25,822 bases of DNA from NCBI GenBank assembly GCA_000969725.1, contig JXSR01S004023.1; one strand, written 5' to 3'. The first letter of the stretch is position 1. The number at the start of each line of letters is the position of its first letter. The position numbers and the translations under genes are program-made. Below are positions 20,801 through 25,822 of this stretch, in pieces. Source of the stretch: Ophiothrix spiculata (taxonomy: Eukaryota > Echinodermata > Ophiuroidea > Amphilepidida > Ophiotrichidae). Below the pieces are notes generated by a model. The model saw only the letters and a list, made by a program, of their open reading frames with translations, had not been told where the DNA came from and searched no databases.

Positions 20801-23800
20801 GGGACTTGGCAGCCAGGAATTGCCTACTAGGAGAGAACCATCTAGTCAAAGTTGCAGATTTTGGTCTTGCTAGAATAGTACCAGGAGAGATCTACACGGC
20901 GCAGGCTGGGGCCAAGTTTCCTATCAAGTGGACTGCTCCAGAGAGTTTAGCCTACAATAAGTTCTCCAATAAATCTGACGTTTGGGGTGAGTTGTCGAAG
21001 ATTAGATGGATTAATCGTCATGCGAGTACTCATTGCACTCATATGACGAAATTTTGTCTTTGTGTTAGTTCCAACAAGTTCTTGTTTGATAGTCTTGATA
21101 GCTCAACTTTGTCATGTTTCAGAATTGTGCAACTTGCAGAACAAGCTGATACATTAATTATCTTTTTGGTCAGAGCAAAAAACAACTCAACTTTTCCTAG
21201 GTGCCTTATTCCAGAATTTATTAACCTTCTGTTGGCTTTACATCGTCAACTGAAATTGAAGATAATTTATATGTTACTTTTATACCTGAAGACTGGTTTT
21301 GAATCCTTAGTTTCAGCTAGTGTAGCTGAAGGATTGATATAATTTATCTCAGAGTTGTTTTTCTTCGTACGCGGGTTTTTTCTTTCCAACGCTTGTTGTT
21401 AAGGCCTTCTGCGTACTGATGCACTTATTTACGCACGTATTTGCAGAGCGTGATTTGTTGATTTCGATTGTTTACGCTCACGCTGTTGGCGCGTGCGTCA
21501 AGAGTGGCGTACATGACCCGATTTGAAAGGAAAAACAACTTTGAGAGATAGTATATCAATTTTGATTTAAAGCATCAAGTGAATTTATAGAACTTGTATA
21601 GTGTTCAAGTTAATTTTTAATTTTTTTTTTAAATTTATAAATGTGATTCTGGACAATGTTGTTACATTGGAAGTACCTATCAAATTCTGGATTTTTGTAA
21701 ATGTTGTTTTATAGAATAATTATTAAATATCTTATTTTATATCATGATTACAGTGATTTCAGCTGTGCAATAGTTAGCACGGCATGAAACAAACCTGTGT
21801 GATATCATGATATAAGTATTGAATGCCCTTGCACATGCAATAGTACAAAATAATTGTGATGGCTCACCCCGAAAGGGGGGACTTTGCAGATGATATTAAT
21901 TTTGATTTTATCATTTCAACTTTTGTAGCATTTTCTAAGCTTTAAAATGACACCTTATTTGTTGGAATTGGTCAAGGCAATCACATTTTACAACGGAAAA
22001 TCTGCTGGAAATTCTTATTATTTTCTTTATTTTTGCTGTCTATTTTCACCAGTTTCTCGAAAAGTGATCTGTCGCAAAGTCCCCCTTTTCGGGGTGAGTC
22101 ATCATATATATCATTCGGTCAAATTTAGACAGATCCATTTCATTCGGCTACACCTGGTGAAATAGAAAGTCCAAATTTGACCTCATTATATATTTTGTAC
22201 TATTGCACTCTCAGGCATTCAATAGTTGTATAATATTTAAAAACTTGTATAAATTATAATCTGTATATTAACTGTCTTTATTGCTGTTAAAATTTTACAG
22301 CATTTGGAATTCTCTTATGGGAAATAGCAACATACGGCAGCTCACCTTACCCAGGCGTGGAATTAGCACATGTGTACGAGAAACTAGAAAGAGGCTATCG
22401 AATGGAACGACCTGAAGGCTGCCCTAACGATGTGTATGATCTGATGATGAAGTGTTGGGATTGGAAGCCGCAAGACAGACCCGACTTCTCAGGGATCAAA
22501 GAGCACATGAACAACATGTTTCAGAATAACTCTATTGACGAGGAGGTAGAGAAGTCTCTGAAGAGAAGGAAAGAACCACCCATTTTGCCTGCTAAGCAGA
22601 GGAGCATTAGGAGAGGTGCTGGTGATGCAGAACACCTTAGTAAGTATATACCTTAAAAATGCAACCCCTTTTTCCATCAACACCCTTATGAGTTAGAGAA
22701 GTCTCTGAAGAGAAGGAAGGAGCCACCCATTCTGCTTGCTAAATAGATTAGCATCAGGAGAGGTGCTGGAGATGCAGAACACCTTAGTAAGTACATAGCT
22801 TCAAAATGAAACACCTTTTTCCATCAACCCCCTCCCCTTATGAACTAGAGAAGCCTCTGAAGAGAAGGAAAGAACCACCCATTCTGCCTGCTAAACAGAG
22901 GAGCATCAGGAGAGGTGCTGGTGACGCAGAATACTTAAGTAAGTACATAGCTTCAAAATGCAACCCCTTGTCCCATCAACCCCCTCCCCTTATGAGCTAG
23001 AGAAGCCTCTGAAGAGAAGGAAAGAGCCACCCATTCTGCCTGCTAAGCAGAGGAGCATTAGGAGAGGTGCTGGTGATGCAGAACACCTTAGTAAGTACAT
23101 ACCTTCAAAAATCCAAATGGGGAGAAACCCGGGGGAGAAACTAAACTGTCATCTCAAAATTGTGTAGCATTGTTTCTTAAAGTGTCAAATTGCATGTAGT
23201 ATATTTTGATATGTTCTGAGTACCAAATGCACTTGACAACCCCTTCAGTTGCAATTTTATGTATTTGCAAGGTATAGTGTTACATTTATATATGGGGTTT
23301 TCTGACTGCTAGCTATTTTCATAAGGAACATTTTCATTATTAATTTATTAATAATTCGTCCATTTTCCTTTCAGGTGCTATGAGAAGAGCTGGTGGCCAG
23401 GAGCATGAGTCGCCTGAGTCAAGCAAAAAGAGAATATTCCCCAAGATACCATTCCATGGACGCAGGAAGGAAGACAAAACCGAGAGACGGAGGAGTACAC
23501 ATATGGAAGACGAAACTAGAATGCCACCGGGAATGATTCAAAATAGCGACACACGAAAAGGATCACCGCAGCACAGGCGACAGAACGGCGGCACTAAAAT
23601 CATGATGGACTCACTCAATCAGGAATTAAGTACCACTTTGAATAATACCCAAGATGTACGAATAGCAAATGCCACACCCGATTCATACCCGACGGGGACG
23701 GCGAATCGTGTTGCGCTCAAACCACCAAAGCAAAAGAAGAGACAAAAAGAGCGTGTCAGAAAACCAAGTGAGAATGATGATAATGGTGAAGAGTTTCCCA

Positions 23801-24717
23801 TACCTAGGTCAAATTCCAGTCCTACGATGGATCGCAAGCCGTTTGTTCCAGTTGATAGACCCGATATATCGAATAGACATGATCATCAGACAATTACAGG
23901 TGGTCGGCAAATTCTAAGACCACCACCTAGGGTAGACAGAGTGCATGTAGCCCATGCTGGTACAAAGGTCCTAGAAGTTAGTAGCAAGGAACCTTTAGCA
24001 AAAACATCATCATTACCACAAAGAAATGACCCTGATTCGCAGAGCTTACACAGCTTAGACGATGTGGATTATGGCAGAGATAGACCTATTACACCAAAAG
24101 GGTATCGCGAGAAGACAAGAACAATTCAAAGACCTAAGGTCCCTCCCCCTGCTCCTCCTCCATCAACAAATGAATCTCCCACAAGTCCTTCAACTATAGC
24201 AACGATTAGGCCGGCATTTACTCTTCCGAAGCCTACACCGCCTGGTTATAAACCACCAATCACAAGCCCTAAACCCGCTATCAGTTTGAAACCGGATTTT
24301 CCGAGTCACAAACCACTCCCACCAGCAAAGCCTTCCACTTTGGATATGAGACGGGGTTCCATGAGGCGACAGGCTGCAATAGACGGTGACAATGTCGGAT
24401 TAGTGAATAAAACTTCCTTACTAGAATTAGCAAGAAATTTTGAATCCTCGGCTAGAACTGTGTTAAATGATAGGGACTACTCACGATGTAATGACTTATG
24501 TGTAGATGCCGAGGTGTTCTATAACTGCTGTAGGAAATATGTAGACACTGTTTCAGTTCGTGTCAAGTTCAATTTGAGAGAGCATCTAACAGGACTAGAG
24601 CGAGATGTAGAAACGCTAAAGATCAAATGCGGTTCTGGATCTCATGAGCAGCTGGGAACGATAATCGGCGATCTACAAGCAAAAGTAGCAGATGTGAAAG
24701 CAGTCATCCAGCGGTAA
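14538..24717 (+). CDS. Abl: ABL tyrosine kinase gene, 3' part (6 exons joined)
   Basis: Joining 14538-14810, 15765-15849, 18517-18694, 20802-20986, 22301-22639 and 23375-24717 gives 2403 nt, 800 residues plus a stop, with every intron GT-AG and every junction in phase. By family knowledge ABL is a cytoplasmic and nuclear tyrosine kinase that links adhesion and receptor signals to actin through Crk, Abi and Ena-type partners. Domains in the joined protein: end of SH2 (about 1-28), SH2-kinase linker (29-57), kinase (about 58-315), PxLPxK motif (334-339), basic region (about 372-395), proline-rich tail (about 605-680) and F-actin-binding domain (698-800). Kinase residues seen: glycine loop GGGQYGEV 66-73, Lys88, alpha-C Glu103, Thr132 gatekeeper, HRDLAARN from 178, DFG 198-200, activation-loop Tyr210. 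Adding 183 gives human ABL1a numbering. The 5' exons (N-cap, SH3, most of SH2) are outside the window. A SRC-family or TEC kinase is excluded by the long tail and actin-binding domain. Confidence 0.97.
14811..15764 (+). other. Intron 1 of window (954 nt)
   Basis: This is a GT-AG intron. It holds a 46-bp duplication (14887-14932 and 14954-14999) and a short stem formed by AAAGCTTTACC and GGTAAAGCTT (about 14841-14887). The rest is AT-rich, with no feature that I can name. Confidence 0.9.
14887..14999. repeat. 46-bp direct duplication, 67-bp period
   Basis: The string TGATAAAAAACGTTACATTT and the 26 bases after it occur at 14887 and again at 14954 with one difference (CTATATCAG against CTGTATCAG). 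They are separated by 21 bp. Confidence 0.85.
15765..15849 (+). CDS. Abl: ABL exon: alpha-C helix region
   Basis: This 85-nt exon is too short to stand out as an open frame. The acceptor TTTCTTTTCCAG precedes 15765 and GTAAGA follows 15849. It enters in phase 0 and leaves in phase 1. The residues (joined 92-120) read [20 protein letters not shown] then HPNLAQLLG. Glu103 is the alpha-C glutamate that forms the salt bridge with Lys88. The 85-nt length equals human ABL1 exon 5 (from memory). Compared with human there are ordinary changes such as NLVQLLG to NLAQLLG. Confidence 0.96.
16366..16674. mobile_element. MITE with 18-bp perfect terminal inverted repeats
   Basis: TTATGCTGCTTTCATACT (16366-16383) is the exact reverse complement of 16657-16674. 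The inverted similarity continues imperfectly inward through runs of CTTTGCAGCTTTG. The element is 309 bp and does not code. Apart from a possible TA, no clear target duplication is seen, so the superfamily is open. Confidence 0.8.
17136..17295. mobile_element. hAT-like MITE with 8-bp target duplication
   Basis: The ends CACTGTTTCCGCTAAGG (17136-17152) and CCTTAGCGGAAACACTG (17279-17295) are inverted repeats with one mismatch. They are flanked by TTCACTAT (17128-17135) and CTCACTAT (17296-17303), an 8-bp duplication with one difference. CA-TG ends and an 8-bp duplication are the signature of hAT elements. At 160 bp it has no transposase. Confidence 0.8.
17602..17863. mobile_element. MITE with 39-bp terminal inverted repeats
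   Basis: 17602-17640 (ACAATTGAGGACCCTAGAAC and onward) is the reverse complement of 17825-17863 with one mismatch. The spacer is about 184 bp and does not code. The near-perfect arms suggest a recent insertion. The flanks show no convincing target duplication. Confidence 0.85.
18109..18452. mobile_element. 344-bp insertion with 9-bp target duplication
   Basis: GACATGGCC occurs at 18100-18108 and 18453-18461. Between them is a G-rich insert starting CCTGCGGGGGGGTACTCAC and ending CGTACCTTCCGGG, with weakly inverted ends. Inside, phrases like GGGTCT then GGAACTG repeat four or five times, 40-60 bp apart at first. An 8-9 bp duplication fits Mutator-like or other DNA transposons. It sits 64 bp from the exon at 18517. 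Confidence 0.7.
18517..18694 (+). CDS. Abl: ABL exon: gatekeeper, hinge, catalytic-loop start
   Basis: This 178-nt exon has acceptor CTTTACTTTACCAG before 18517 and donor GTAAGT after 18694. Joined residues 121-179 include [20 protein letters not shown], with gatekeeper Thr132 (human Thr315) and hinge Met135 (human Met318). The exon then runs to NFIHR, so the HRD motif is split over the next intron. Human hinge residue Thr319 is Pro here. The exon size equals human ABL1 exon 6 (from memory). It lies 55 bp downstream of a 344-bp repeat insertion (18109-18452). Confidence 0.96.
18792..19352. mobile_element. Element with ATCAGTGGTRGATT inverted ends
   Basis: ATCAGTGGTGGATT (18792-18805) and AATCTACCACTGAT (19339-19352) are inverted repeats with one mismatch. 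The interior is rich in GGGCCC-type strings and in stretches with many GCGC or CGCG dinucleotides. No coding sequence is seen. The target duplication is unclear. Confidence 0.55.
19353..19711. repeat. Second, partial copy of the same repeat family
   Basis: It starts AAGGGCCCTCC and ends GTTAAATCCGCCACT, like the end of the preceding element. It shares ordered strings with it (GGGGCCCATG, GAACRCTGGTTT, GGGGGCC) and includes a long pyrimidine run at 19577-19637. It may be a tandem or nested insertion of the same family. Confidence 0.45.
19739..19946. mobile_element. AT-rich MITE with ACTGTAAAGTGA ends
   Basis: ACTGTAAAGTGA (19739-19750) and TCACTTTACAGT (19935-19946) are perfect 12-bp inverted repeats around a 184-bp interior. 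The interior has repeated TTTCGCTAA or TCGCTAAA strings in both orientations. It does not code. Confidence 0.75.
20202..20322. mobile_element. Small MITE, about 28-bp imperfect inverted ends
   Basis: TAGGCCCGGTGCAGATTCC then ACTATCAT (20202-20228) pairs with 20295-20322 as an inverted repeat with about five mismatches or gaps. The middle contains AGAATATT and AATATTCT as a second stem. Confidence 0.65.
20388..20459. repeat. Two diverged 27-28 bp direct repeats
   Basis: TGATTGGCATGAT starts at 20388 and again at 20433, and each is followed by a similar phrase ending GTCAATA. Confidence 0.7.
20802..20986 (+). CDS. Abl: ABL exon: catalytic loop, DFG, activation loop
   Basis: This 185-nt exon has acceptor TTAAACTTGTAG before 20802 and donor GTGAGT at 20987. 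It begins by completing Arg179 of HRD and encodes [20 protein letters not shown] then [19 protein letters not shown]. Asp180 is the catalytic base, Asp198 is the DFG aspartate and Tyr210 is the activating tyrosine (human Tyr393 in 1a numbering). Gln213 replaces human His396. It continues with [15 protein letters not shown] to the split Trp-Ala of SDVWAFG. An open frame runs on to 21342, but everything after 20986 is intron. The exon size equals human ABL1 exon 7 (from memory). Confidence 0.96.
21345..21550. mobile_element. MITE with about 25-bp imperfect inverted ends
   Basis: TATCTCAGAGTTGTTTTTC (21345-21363) pairs with GAAAAACAACTTTGAGAGATA (to 21550) as inverted repeats with one gap and one mismatch. 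The interior is rich in ACGC and GCGT strings and does not code. Confidence 0.7.
21815..22226. mobile_element. Foldback element with a second palindrome in one arm
   Basis: The outer arms 21815-21850 (AGTATTGAATGCC to TAGTACAAAA) and 22190-22226 are inverted repeats. The inner arms 21858-21887 and 22074-22103 (GATGGCTCACCCCGAAAGG and onward) are inverted repeats with two mismatches in 30. On the left the two arm parts are about 7 bp apart; on the right about 86 bp apart. That extra piece is itself bounded by GGTCAAATTT (22117) and AAATTTGACC (22173). Confidence 0.75.
22301..22639 (+). CDS. Abl: ABL exon: kinase C-lobe and Crk-type PxLPxK motif
   Basis: This 339-nt exon has acceptor AAAATTTTACAG before 22301 and donor GTAAGT at 22640, phase 1 at both ends. 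It encodes [19 protein letters not shown] and then [12 protein letters not shown], the end of the C-lobe (joined 241-315), followed by the basic segment [18 protein letters not shown] (325-342). PILPAK (334-339) fits the Crk SH3 ligand consensus PxLPxK and aligns with human LLQAPELPTKTRTSRR. Human ABL1 splits this region over exons 8, 9 and 10. Here one exon spans it, so introns were lost here or gained in vertebrates. The last 90 nt (22550-22639) are repeated three times downstream. Confidence 0.95.
22697..22786 (+). pseudogene. Abl: Broken copy 2 of the 90-nt PxLPxK exon
   Basis: This is a tandem copy of 22550-22639, with AG acceptor TATGAGTTAG before 22697 and donor GTAAGT after 22786. It is 90 nt and still phase 1 at both ends. 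Two changes damage it: the codon matching CAG (Gln340) is TAG, a stop, and the motif proline codon CCT is CTT (Leu), so PILPAK becomes PILLAK. AGG is also ATT at the next codon. If spliced in, it would end the protein just after the kinase domain and remove the actin-binding tail. It is either a decayed duplicate or a poison exon; sequence alone cannot decide. Confidence 0.75.
22849..22938 (+). CDS. Abl: Putative cassette exon, copy 3 of PxLPxK exon
   Basis: This 90-nt copy of 22550-22639 is preceded by the pyrimidine-rich CCCCCTCCCCTTATGAACTAG and followed by GTAAGT. It has phase 1 at both ends, so inclusion adds exactly 30 residues. The junction codon becomes AAG. The added peptide runs [16 protein letters not shown] and then [14 protein letters not shown]. 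It keeps the whole PILPAK motif and the flanking basic residues. Relative to copy 4, six codons differ and only one changes an amino acid (His to Tyr). Whether it is spliced into mRNA is not shown by DNA; the open frame, splice sites and substitution pattern support it. Confidence 0.6.
23001..23090 (+). CDS. Abl: Putative cassette exon, copy 4 of PxLPxK exon
   Basis: This is the fourth 90-nt copy. The acceptor is CCCCTCCCCTTATGAGCTAG, ending at 23000, and the donor GTAAGT starts at 23091. It has phase 1 at both ends and is open throughout, with PILPAK intact. It differs from copy 1 at three nucleotides, one of which changes an amino acid (Ser to Pro at the third codon position of the unit). 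Splicing copy 1 to copy 4 to the last exon keeps frame and gives two SH3-binding motifs 30 residues apart. The following intron (23091-23374) is 284 nt and ends TTTCCTTTCAG. Confidence 0.6.
23091..23374 (+). other. Last intron (284 nt)
   Basis: It runs from the donor GTAAGT after copy 4 to TTTCCTTTCAG before 23375. If copies 2-4 are skipped, the intron is 22640-23374 (735 nt). The first bases resemble the start of the mini-introns; the rest is unique and AT-rich. Confidence 0.85.
23375..24717 (+). CDS. Abl: ABL last exon: proline-rich tail and F-actin-binding domain
   Basis: The acceptor CATTTTCCTTTCAG precedes 23375. The first two bases complete Ser354, and the frame runs 446 more residues to TAA at 24715-24717. 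A basic stretch ([17 protein letters not shown], then further Arg) near the start resembles the ABL nuclear-localisation region. The middle is low-complexity and polar. Residues about 605-680 are proline-rich, with [10 protein letters not shown] and [10 protein letters not shown], plausible SH3, EVH1 or profilin ligands. The last 103 residues ([14 protein letters not shown] to VKAVIQR) match the ABL four-helix F-actin-binding domain, whose human copy ends ISDIVQR. The tail is shorter than the roughly 600-residue vertebrate tail, and I see no clear HMG-like boxes. Confidence 0.95.
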
Positions 24718-25822
24718 TCACAGTGTCTTGAAATGTACTTATGTAAACAGGTACGATGCAGCATGGTTACCATAGAAACTCACAATTTTCTCATTTTGAA
24801 ATCTTTCCCAAGAGGAATTTAACATCATGAGGCATCGCTATGCTAAGTGGGTACTCAAGAATCTGAAATGATCACGGACCATTTTCTGTCAAAACAGAAG
24901 TCGACACCATCATACTCACTATTATTTGATGGCATGTAGAATAATATTGGAGACTTTGCCAAATAAGGTACTGGTTATGCCAAATAAGGTACTGGTTAGT
25001 ATCTGTACATGGATGTAAATTAAGGGGCAGGTCAGTATTTATGTCAGGAAAAATGGGAGCCTTTCTTGTTAGATTGATACTAAAATTAATAATTATTCAA
25101 ATGTCATGTGTTAATGACTCTATCAAGAAAGAGAGCATAATTTATCTTGCATCTCCAATTCATCTCTTGACATTTATAATGACCAATCCCTGAGATGCAC
25201 TTTTAAGTATGCTATGCAGTTAATATCATAGATGATGACAGGATTGATAATGACAAAGGTTGCCAAAGTTTCATACTGTTTTATATGAAGGACATTTTAA
25301 GAGGGATTTAGAAGGAAAATACCAAACAACGCATATATCACCCATCCTAAAGTGCAAAATCAAACTGGTGGCATCATAACAAATCTGTGGTTTGCATAAT
25401 TTCCTCTTGGATAAATTTAAAAGAAATAAGCTTAGATCAATCGCAAACATGCTAATTCAACTGCCAATGAGAATCACAGACTAATCTAGTTTGAAGAATC
25501 TAGTACTGTAACCTTTTAATTTGCCAAACAAGATGAAACCTAGGGTGAAGATTTTTATTTTGGTCTAGCTCTTACGATTAAGTGAATCATGATTTTTCAG
25601 TGACTGTAGCTTGTAATTTAAGGGTGTCACTTTGCTGAGTTTTCCTTAATCGAGTGTAACTTTTGTCAAGTTTAACTCATCGAAGTATGCATTTCAACTG
25701 TTCCAAATTGTGCTGCAAAAGAGCTCATTTCTCATTGTTTAATTAGAGAATAAGAGATAAGATTTATTGTTTTGCCTGTCATCTATCGTCTCATAATGGA
25801 TGGGCGTACATTATTTTGAGTA
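24718..25822 (+). other. ABL 3' UTR and downstream flank
   Basis: This 1.1 kb of non-coding sequence follows the stop codon. No AATAAA or ATTAAA was found on reading, so either the poly(A) site is beyond the window or a variant signal is used. A 21-bp perfect tandem duplication lies at 24957-24998. No other gene is visible. Confidence 0.6.
24957..24998. repeat. 21-bp perfect tandem duplication in 3' UTR
   Basis: TGCCAAATAAGGTACTGGTT plus A occurs twice in a row (24957-24977 and 24978-24998). Confidence 0.9.

Larger units (their letters stand above)
18695..20801 (+). other. Intron 3 of window (2107 nt)
   Basis: This intron is made largely of repeats: two related G-rich elements in a row (18792-19711), an AT-rich MITE (19739-19946), a small MITE (20202-20322) and a short duplicated phrase (20388-20459). 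The rest has no recognisable feature. Confidence 0.85.
20987..22300 (+). other. Intron 4 of window (1314 nt)
   Basis: A GT-AG intron inside the kinase domain. The frame of the preceding exon stays open by chance to 21342. It contains two inverted-repeat elements (21345-21550 and 21815-22226). The remainder is AT-rich, with nothing recognised. Confidence 0.9.
22550..23090 (+). repeat. Tandem array of four 90-nt exon units plus mini-introns
   Basis: Units start at 22550, 22697, 22849 and 23001 and end at 22639, 22786, 22938 and 23090. All are exactly 90 nt, and all are followed by GTAAGT. The spacers are 57, 62 and 62 nt, each with CCATCAAC, a pyrimidine run and CTTATGAnnTAG. Unit 1 has no intron before it. 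The shared GAGnTAGAGAAG string at the joint suggests that duplication used this short homology. Confidence 0.9.

Noticed and set aside
20806..21342. 178-codon open frame containing the activation loop
   Set aside because: Only 20802-20986 is coding. After the GTGAGT donor the translation loses all kinase similarity and runs into a MITE-bearing intron.
22550..23090. Array as a CRISPR or plain satellite
   Set aside because: The units carry coding sequence in frame with splice sites, and the spacers are similar to each other rather than unique.
22806..23167. Open frames starting in the mini-introns before copies 3 and 4
   Set aside because: The starts lie in intron sequence; only the 90-nt units are conserved and bounded by splice sites.

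Overview
The window holds the 3' two thirds of an Abelson-family (ABL) non-receptor tyrosine kinase gene on the + strand. It comes from an AT-rich, intron-rich animal genome full of short non-autonomous DNA transposons. The protein keeps the ABL order: end of SH2, SH2-kinase linker, kinase, Crk-type PxLPxK motif, basic region, proline-rich tail and C-terminal F-actin-binding domain. The intron positions match vertebrate ABL. Together these suggest an invertebrate, most likely a non-vertebrate deuterostome such as an echinoderm or hemichordate. The species assignment is inference; the ABL assignment is very secure.

Layout: 1-14537 is a long upstream intron with no exon that I can find. It consists of a tandemly repeated 5-7 kb unit (partial copy 1-2450, full copies 2451-7522 and 7523-14508) that stops about 30 bp before the first visible exon. 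Six exons follow: 14538-14810, 15765-15849, 18517-18694, 20802-20986, 22301-22639 and 23375-24717. Joined, they make an open frame of 2403 nt (800 residues plus stop) that is in phase at every junction. The SH3 domain, most of SH2 and the gene start lie upstream of the window. Position 24718 to the end is 3' UTR or flank with no AATAAA.

The introns carry at least eight inverted-repeat (MITE-like) elements, several with recognisable target-site duplications, and one short 5'-truncated non-LTR retroelement.

The most notable feature is at 22550-23090. The last 90 nt of the exon that closes the kinase domain are repeated three more times downstream (22697-22786, 22849-22938, 23001-23090). Each copy is followed by a consensus GTAAGT donor and preceded by an AG acceptor, and they are separated by introns of only 57-62 nt. 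Every copy is exactly 90 nt with phase 1 at both ends, so any copy could be spliced in without changing frame. The repeated peptide contains PILPAK, a match to the Crk SH3 ligand consensus PxLPxK. Copies 3 and 4 differ from each other almost only at synonymous sites. Copy 2 has a stop codon and has lost the motif proline. This looks like a tandem cassette-exon array able to vary the number of SH3-binding sites in ABL, with one dead or poison exon in it.

The second notable feature is that short blocks inside the repeated upstream-intron unit are identical or nearly identical between copies (134 and 174 bp with no differences) while the sequence around them has drifted. This fits multiplied regulatory elements or local gene conversion.
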